From positions 3,253,080 to 3,317,079 of the forward strand of contig NZ_NKFP01000006.1 of assembly GCF_002215035.1 (NCBI RefSeq): DNA of 64,000 nt, given 5' to 3'. Shown piece after piece: positions 59,115 to 64,000 of this stretch. Below the pieces are notes generated by a model. The model had not been told where the DNA came from. It made no database searches and worked only from the letters and a program-made list of their open reading frames with translations. The position numbers and the translations under genes were made by a program. The stretch's first letter is position 1. Every line of letters starts with the position of its first letter. The stretch comes from Leptolyngbya ohadii IS1. Its GTDB lineage: Bacteria > Cyanobacteriota > Cyanobacteriia > Elainellales > Elainellaceae.

Positions 59115-61502
59115 ATGGAAACAGAGCAGACAGTTCAATCCTCAGCACCCAGCATGAGAGGCAGATCAATTCCCCCCCTACCGCCTGTGGATCTGGACGA
59201 AGCGGATGTCTCCCCAAACCGAGGCATTAATCTGCGTGCCCTGGGTCGAACAATTCAGCGTCAGGCATTGCTGATTGCCGGGGTCGCGACGGTGACAACT
59301 GCTCTGGCAATTTTCCAGGCAATGAAGATCCCCCGCAGCTATGAAGGCGATTTTCAGCTTCTTGTCGAACCTGTCACCAACGAAGCTCGGATTGCTGACC
59401 CGCTCACCGTGACGCGAACCGAAGGCGGAGTGCCCGGTCGGGATGTGTTTACGCTGGACTATGCAACCCAGATCGAAATTCTGAAAAGTCCAGAAATGCT
59501 GAATTCGATCGTGCAGCAAGTCAAGACGGAGTATCCTGACTTCAGCTTTGTAGACCTGAGGCAGGGTCTCACAGTCGAACGATTGCAGCCAGAGGGTTCG
59601 CCCGATGCGACCCGCATTATTAAAGCCAACTTTTCGGGAGACGATCCCGGTCTGGTGCAGAAAGTTTTAAAAGTCACTGCCAATCGCTTCTTGCAGTACA
59701 GTTTGGAGGATCGCAAGAGCCGCTTTGGGGAGGGCATTAAGTTTATTGAGGATCAGCTGCCAGAACTCCAACAGCGAGTGACAAGCCTCCAGGATCAGCT
59801 TCAGCGACTCCAACAGCAGTACAACCTGCTTGATCCTGCCTCCCAGGGAAGCCAGCTCTCTGGACAGGTGAACGATATTACCAGCCTGCGGCTTGAAACC
59901 GAACGTCAGCTTCAGGAACAGAGAACCCTCTATCGCAATTTACAGCAGCAGCTTCGGCTCAGTCCCCAGGAGGCGATCGCCGCGTCTGCCCTGAGTGAAG
60001 ATCCCAGCTACCGGGAACTCCAGGCGGCACAGCAGGAAGTGCAGCGTCAGATTGCGATCGAGACTGCCCGCTTTAGCGATCGGAGTCCGGTGGTGCGATC
60101 CCTCCGGCAGCGGGAAGCCAACCTGAATGCGCTCATGAATCAGCAGGCACAGCGAATTGTGGGTCAGGCTCCGGCTCCAGTTCCGACACAGCAAGGTTCT
60201 GGCGGTACATCTGCTAACCCAGCCGCGAGTTCCGCCGCCGCTCCGCCTGCTGGCAATCCTCAGGTCTTGGCGTTTCAGAACTCGATTCGCCTGGGGTTAA
60301 TCGAACAGTTGGTGAATGCAGGCAACCAGATTCAAATGCTGGAGGCACGGAGCCGAGAAATTAATCAAGCGAGCGGTCAGTTTGCGCGACGGCTTCAGCA
60401 GTTTCCGGCGATCGCCCGTCAATACAATGACCTGACCCGCGAACTGCAAATCGCCACCCAGACCCTCGATCGCCTGCTGTCTCAGCGGGAAACCCTGCGT
60501 GTAGAAGCCGCCCAGACTGAAATTCCGTGGGAAATTGTGTCGGAGCCAACCATTCCGCGTGATGCCGACGGTAATCCCGTGCCCGCTCCCTCCAGAGCGC
60601 AAAACATGGTCATTGCGGGCGTGGGTTTGGGGCTGCTGCTGGGAACGCTGCTGGCACTGTTGCTGGAGCGGTATCGCAATATGTTCTACACGATCGAAGA
60701 CATCCAGGAAACGATCAAGCTGCCCACCGCAGGAGTTATTCCCTTTTCTAGAGGGGCAAAGCAGTCGCTCGATTTTCCAATGACCTTTGGCGCATTGGGC
60801 GATATGGAAGACAACCGCCTGGAAACCGCCGCATTCCGCGAATCGTTTAGCGATCTGTATTCCAACATTCGCCTGGCAGAACCGCCGATCCATGCCCTGA
60901 TGGTGACTTCTGCTGAACCGGGAGACGGCAAAACGACGATCGCCCTTTATCTGGCACAAACCGCCGCAGGTGCAGGACAGCGGGTGCTGCTGGTGGATAC
61001 CAATCTGCGACAGCCCCAGCTTCAAAACCGCCTGGACTTGAGAAATGTCAGAGGTTTGAGCGATTTGCTAACCAGCAATACTGCTGCGGAGGAAGTGATC
61101 CAGCAATCGCCTCTTGCCGATAATCTATACGTTCTGGCAGCCGGATCGATGATGCCCGGATCAGCCCGCCTGCTGGGTTCCGATCAGATGAAACAGCTGA
61201 TGGAAAAGTTCCGCGCCTCGTTTGATTTGGTGATCTACGACACGTCCCATCTGTTTGGCGTGACTGATGCCAGCTTCCTGACAGCTGAGGTGGATGAAGT
61301 GCTGCTGGTGATTGCGACGGGCAAAACCAATCGCAGTACAGTGCAGCGTGTCCTTAACAAACTGACAGGCTTACCAATGGCTGGAGTTAGCCTGGTGGTG
61401 AACCATCTGCGCGAACAGGGTGATCCAACCGGAACTTACAATAGCTATAGCCAGAAAGCAATCGCCTCGCAGCGGGACGGTCAGCCTTCAATCCGGCTGT
61501 AG
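59115..61502 (+). CDS. Wzc/GumC-like chain-length determinant and tyrosine-kinase-type ATPase
   Basis: A 795-residue protein. Wzz domain with an N-terminal transmembrane helix (about residues 45-65) and Pro-rich tail, a periplasmic coiled-coil region (about 200-450), a second transmembrane helix (NMVIAGVGLGLLLGTLLALLLE) and a cytoplasmic BY-kinase-type ATPase. Walker A is GDGKTT (about 604). Walker A' is LLVDTNLRQ, with Asp628 but Asn630 where the usual second Asp stands. Walker B is LVIYDTS (Asp709). The C-terminal tail has only two nearby Tyr (GTYNSYS) rather than a cluster. ATG 59115 has AGAGGTCAAT upstream. Partner of the Wza-like exporter. Confidence 0.88.
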   Translation: METEQTVQSSAPSMRGRSIPPLPPVDLDEADVSPNRGINLRALGRTIQRQALLIAGVATVTTALAIFQAMKIPRSYEGDFQLLVEPVTNEARIADPLTVTRTEGGVPGRDVFTLDYATQIEILKSPEMLNSIVQQVKTEYPDFSFVDLRQGLTVERLQPEGSPDATRIIKANFSGDDPGLVQKVLKVTANRFLQYSLEDRKSRFGEGIKFIEDQLPELQQRVTSLQDQLQRLQQQYNLLDPASQGSQLSGQVNDITSLRLETERQLQEQRTLYRNLQQQLRLSPQEAIAASALSEDPSYRELQAAQQEVQRQIAIETARFSDRSPVVRSLRQREANLNALMNQQAQRIVGQAPAPVPTQQGSGGTSANPAASSAAAPPAGNPQVLAFQNSIRLGLIEQLVNAGNQIQMLEARSREINQASGQFARRLQQFPAIARQYNDLTRELQIATQTLDRLLSQRETLRVEAAQTEIPWEIVSEPTIPRDADGNPVPAPSRAQNMVIAGVGLGLLLGTLLALLLERYRNMFYTIEDIQETIKLPTAGVIPFSRGAKQSLDFPMTFGALGDMEDNRLETAAFRESFSDLYSNIRLAEPPIHALMVTSAEPGDGKTTIALYLAQTAAGAGQRVLLVDTNLRQPQLQNRLDLRNVRGLSDLLTSNTAAEEVIQQSPLADNLYVLAAGSMMPGSARLLGSDQMKQLMEKFRASFDLVIYDTSHLFGVTDASFLTAEVDEVLLVIATGKTNRSTVQRVLNKLTGLPMAGVSLVVNHLREQGDPTGTYNSYSQKAIASQRDGQPSIRL

Positions 61503-61620
61503 GAATTCAGCTATAAGGATTCGGCTATTGTAGGGCTACCCTGAGATCGGCATGAGGTAAACGTCCTGTTTGCCTACCGTATTTCTATTTCCTGCCGTAT
61601 TGCTACCTGTCTATCTATTT

Positions 61621-62454
61621 CTATTGCGATACCAGGTTGATCACAGTTAATTCCGGAGGGCAGAACAACCGCCCTGGGGGATAGGTTCCCAGCCCCCGAT
61701 TCACGTAGAGCCAGTTTGACCCGACCTGATGCAGACCCTGCGCCCATTCCCAGTGCCGCACCACCTTGCAGATGTCTTCGCGCATATAGGGAATCCAGCG
61801 TCGCCAAGATTTAGGCACGTACTGCCGGAGCCGCTGATAGGTGCTGGGAAATGGACCAAAATAAGGCACTACAATCTGCCCGCCGTGGGTATGTCCTGAA
61901 AGAATCAAATCCGCTCGCCAGGACTGGAGCCGTTCCGCTGAATCAGGATTGTGGGATAGAACAATGCGGGGAATGGCAGGATCAAGCTGATTGAAGACTG
62001 GAGCCGGATTAAATTCTCGCGACCAGAAATCGGCTAGTCCGGCGATCGGCAATGCTTGCCCCAGTGGGTAGGCGATCTCGTTCCACAATACCTGGATTCC
62101 AGCACGGGTGAGGGCGTTTGTCACTTCGGAGCGGGACTGGGGATAGTGCAGGTCGTGGTTGCCGAGTACGGCAAAAATTCCTTTCCGGCTTTGGAGCCGC
62201 TGAAGTCGATCGGCTAAGGCATCAATTGGCGTCGGATCATCCGTCACATAATCCCCGGTCAGCATTACCAGATCGGGCTGGAGCGCATTGCTAGCTTCGA
62301 TCGCTTCCTCTAACATTGCTTCCGACAGGCGCAGTCCGTCGTAGTGCAGATCGGAAAGCTGAACCAGGCGAGTTTGATGCAGGGAGGACGGAAGTTGAGA
62401 AATTGGGATTGTAATTTCCTCAATCCGAAGGGAGCCGGATAACAGCTTGTGCAT
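61621..62454 (-). CDS. Metallophosphoesterase, YkuE-like
   Basis: A 277-residue calcineurin-like phosphoesterase with the five metal motifs LSDLHYDG, GDYVTDD, LGNHDLHY, LSHNPD and SGHTHGGQ. No clear signal peptide; a start at 62454 gives a short N-terminal strand first. Convergent with the Wzc-like gene. Related enzymes hydrolyse phospholipid- or nucleotide-type substrates; here unknown. Confidence 0.88.
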   Translation of the reverse strand: MHKLLSGSLRIEEITIPISQLPSSLHQTRLVQLSDLHYDGLRLSEAMLEEAIEASNALQPDLVMLTGDYVTDDPTPIDALADRLQRLQSRKGIFAVLGNHDLHYPQSRSEVTNALTRAGIQVLWNEIAYPLGQALPIAGLADFWSREFNPAPVFNQLDPAIPRIVLSHNPDSAERLQSWRADLILSGHTHGGQIVVPYFGPFPSTYQRLRQYVPKSWRRWIPYMREDICKVVRHWEWAQGLHQVGSNWLYVNRGLGTYPPGRLFCPPELTVINLVSQ

Positions 62455-62847
62455 TTCGATACGTTCTTCTGAACGGTTACTTTAGCTTAACAAATGGGGA
62501 TACTATCCCTGGTGTTCGCCACACAACACCCGTCTTCTTTCTATATCTTTTTTCTCTAATTTTCTCTCTAACCTTCTGGCTGTTTGCTAGCTATTTTTTT
62601 CTGCCCGATTTCACAGGTTAAAACGTGGCGGCGTCAAACTAATATCAACCTTTGGAAATAGAAAATATGGAGTGGGCGGGTAAAACCCGGAAGCCGCAAA
62701 TAATCTTAACAATTCTCAGCAGAACTCAACGTTTTCGATTAAGGTTTGACGTTTTTCCTGGGTTTTCGGGACAATCGGATTTTCCGTTGTATTCACTTAA
62801 TGTATAAAGATGCTGTAGTCAGGATGCATAAGTCCCTCGAAAACCTA

Positions 62848-62865
62848 CCGTTAACGCTCTAACGG
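62848..62865. other. Hairpin in leader of the secretion operon
   Basis: CCGTTA and TAACGG separated by six bases, 19 bp upstream of the small frame's start. No T-run follows, so it is more likely an operator or mRNA structure than a terminator. Confidence 0.4.
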
Positions 62866-62883
62866 AGAAACTGAAGCAGGATT

Positions 62884-62955
62884 ATGACAGAACAGACAAC
62901 CGAGTTTCTCTCTAACAAAGCTTTGTCAAACCGTAGAGTTAACCTAAAGTTTTAG
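62884..62955 (+). CDS. Possible 23-residue leader peptide
   Basis: A short frame beginning at ATG 62884 (AGGA six bases upstream) and ending TAG at 62953-62955. Peptide starts MTEQTTEFLSNKALSN and has a basic end. No double-glycine leader and no homology recognised. It could be a chance frame. Confidence 0.25.
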   Translation: MTEQTTEFLSNKALSNRRVNLKF

Positions 62956-63056
62956 ACGAAATCTCCGTAGCCATGAGCCAATCGGTAGAAATTGGGGCAG
63001 ATTAGAGTCTAGGGACATAGCCTGTATCAAGCTCGTATAACAGAGATCCTACTGAG

Positions 63057-63818
63057 ATGACCGTTGTATTACGAATTGGGGAGCGATCGATCACGGCTGA
63101 AGAAGTGCTGCCGCTTATGGCGGGCTATCAAATGCTGCCGCAGTTTACCCAGGAACTTTTGATCGACCAGGCAATTGAGTCGATCGAATGCACAGAGGAA
63201 GAAATTGCTGCCGCCCGCCAGCAGTTCTACAGTCAGAACCAGATTGAAGACGCAGAACATCGTAAAGCCTGGCTTGCCTACTACGGTATGACCGAGGAAC
63301 AGCTCGATCGCCTGGCAATGCGGGAGACGCGGATTGAGAAGTTCAAGCAGGCAATCTGGGGCAACAAGCTGGAGTCCTACTTCCTCAGCCGCAAGGACAA
63401 GCTGGACAAGGTGATCTACTCCCTGATTCGCGTATCGGAACAGGACGTTGGCATTGCTCAAGAACTCTACTTCCGCATTCTGGAGGGCGAGCAGAGCTTT
63501 GCTGAACTGGCACGCGAGTATTCCAAGGGTCCAGAAGCGCAGACCGATGGCTTGATCGGTCCTGTTGAATTGAGCGTTCCTCACCCTGTTTTGGCACAGT
63601 TGCTCACCCTGAGTCAGCCCGGTCAGGTCAGCCAACCCACGCGAGTCGGGGAGTGGATTGTCCTGGTGCGTTTAGAGAAATTTATTCCTGCCCAGATGGA
63701 TGAAGCGATGCGGCGCAGGCTGCTGAATGAGTGCTTTAACACCTGGCTCAAAGAACAGATTGAACAAGTCAATTCCCCCAGTCCGAGTTCTTCTACTGCT
63801 GCCCCCCTTGCCTCATGA
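63057..63818 (+). CDS. Parvulin-type peptidyl-prolyl isomerase (SurA-like) of a type I secretion locus
   Basis: A 253-residue protein without a visible signal peptide. SurA-type N-terminal helical part (ITAEEVLPLMAGYQMLPQFTQELLIDQAIESI ...) and a parvulin-like domain (about 125-215: SFAELAREYSKGPEAQTDGLIGPVELSVPHPVLAQLL ... QPTRVGEWIVLVRLE). In cyanobacteria such genes sit upstream of peptidase-domain ABC transporters. The ATG of the next gene overlaps its TGA (ATGA), so they are translationally coupled. Probably aids folding or presentation of exported peptides (inference). Confidence 0.8.
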   Translation: MTVVLRIGERSITAEEVLPLMAGYQMLPQFTQELLIDQAIESIECTEEEIAAARQQFYSQNQIEDAEHRKAWLAYYGMTEEQLDRLAMRETRIEKFKQAIWGNKLESYFLSRKDKLDKVIYSLIRVSEQDVGIAQELYFRILEGEQSFAELAREYSKGPEAQTDGLIGPVELSVPHPVLAQLLTLSQPGQVSQPTRVGEWIVLVRLEKFIPAQMDEAMRRRLLNECFNTWLKEQIEQVNSPSPSSSTAAPLAS

Positions 63819-64000
63819 CATATACCAAATCAACCGTTCAGGATTTTGTTGCATCTGTACCGCCGTTTGACCAGCTCTCTCCCGGTGCGCTGTCTTCCGT
63901 TACTGAGCGGTTTCAGCTTTTACGTTACCGGATGGGTCAGGCAGTGCTAGTGCGCGATCGCCTGCCGAACCAGGTTTGCATTGTCTATCAGGGACAGGTA
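63815..64000 (+). CDS. N-terminus of an ABC transporter with cyclic-nucleotide-binding-like domain (3' truncated by window edge)
   Basis: 62 codons visible. The opening VASVPPFDQLSPGALSSVTERFQLLRYRMGQAVLVRDRLPNQVCIVYQGQV is the start of a cyclic-nucleotide-binding-type beta-roll. Cyanobacterial peptidase-domain (C39) ABC exporters of about 1000 residues commonly begin this way. The identity is inferred from that and from the coupled PPIase gene. ATG overlaps the upstream TGA. Confidence 0.6.
   Translation, partial: MTYTKSTVQDFVASVPPFDQLSPGALSSVTERFQLLRYRMGQAVLVRDRLPNQVCIVYQGQV

Larger units (their letters stand above)
62455..63056. promoter_or_regulatory. Upstream region of the type I secretion operon, about 600 bp
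   Basis: AT-rich leader with hairpin CCGTTA-ACGCTC-TAACGG (62848-62865), a possible Pribnow-like TATAAAG (about 62802), and a short open frame at 62884-62955. The PPIase ATG (63057) is about 100 bp after that frame ends. Promoter location is inferred. Confidence 0.4.

Overview
The window is chromosomal DNA from a cyanobacterium, most likely a filamentous Leptolyngbya-like lineage (the genus is inference). The evidence is a dense scatter of GCGATCGC (HIP1-type) octamers and their sub-motifs, genes restricted to oxygenic phototrophs (PsbQ, Psb29/Thf1, the photosystem II S4-domain protein, a Ycf51 homologue), G-rich 'GGGGAGCAGGGG' intergenic repeats typical of filamentous cyanobacteria, and many conserved cyanobacterial hypothetical genes. 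No rRNA, tRNA, transposase, phage gene or CRISPR array was recognised. Genes lie on both strands in short runs, and the content is mostly core chromosome with a few accessory stretches.

Layout. 1-7.8 kb: a truncated endonuclease/exonuclease/phosphatase-family gene, a Crp/Fnr regulator, a translationally coupled pair (iron-type polyol dehydrogenase and class I aminotransferase), Ycf51, SufU, then a perfect 301-bp inverted duplication of a small VOC-like gene, and the PSII S4 protein. 7.9-13.7 kb: two large phosphorelay proteins, the first with a receiver that has lost its phospho-acceptor. 13.9-23 kb: aldo/keto reductase, 2-Cys peroxiredoxin, glycogen debranching enzyme, mismatch uracil glycosylase, Thf1, ArgB and a subtilisin-like protease. 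23-35.4 kb: IleS and sirohydrochlorin chelatase, a GGDEF/EAL protein, divergent NanE and glucokinase, a retropepsin-like lipoprotein, SurE and two hypothetical or SRPBCC genes. 35.7-41.3 kb: two small membrane proteins, acylphosphatase, an HlyD-type adaptor, RimM, a 1-kb gene-poor gap and a peptidoglycan-binding secreted protein. 41.4-46 kb (minus strand): glycine-oxidase-like enzyme, PsbQ, signal peptidase I and a DUF58 protein. 46.3-51.1 kb (plus strand): a small coiled-coil protein, an ABC1/UbiB kinase directly followed by a PP2C phosphatase, a YdcF protein and an acidic hypothetical. 51-54.4 kb: RecJ. 55.2-61.5 kb: an exopolysaccharide module (glycosyltransferase fused to a hexapeptide acyltransferase, Wza-like exporter, Wzc/GumC-like chain-length/tyrosine-kinase protein). 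61.6-64 kb: a metallophosphoesterase, then the start of a type I secretion operon (parvulin-type isomerase and the first 62 codons of an ABC transporter).

The most distinctive property is the number of short tandem repeats with 12- or 15-bp periods, often perfect and in frame, found inside genes, across stop codons and over a translation start. Most compelling for follow-up are the perfect inverted gene duplication (6128-6920), the glycosyltransferase/acyltransferase fusion whose linker is an intergenic-type G-rich repeat (55838-55886), the triplicated ribosome-binding region of the DUF58 gene, and two signalling proteins with altered key residues (pseudo-receiver, Walker A' variant). No complete unknown multi-gene system stands out from reading alone.
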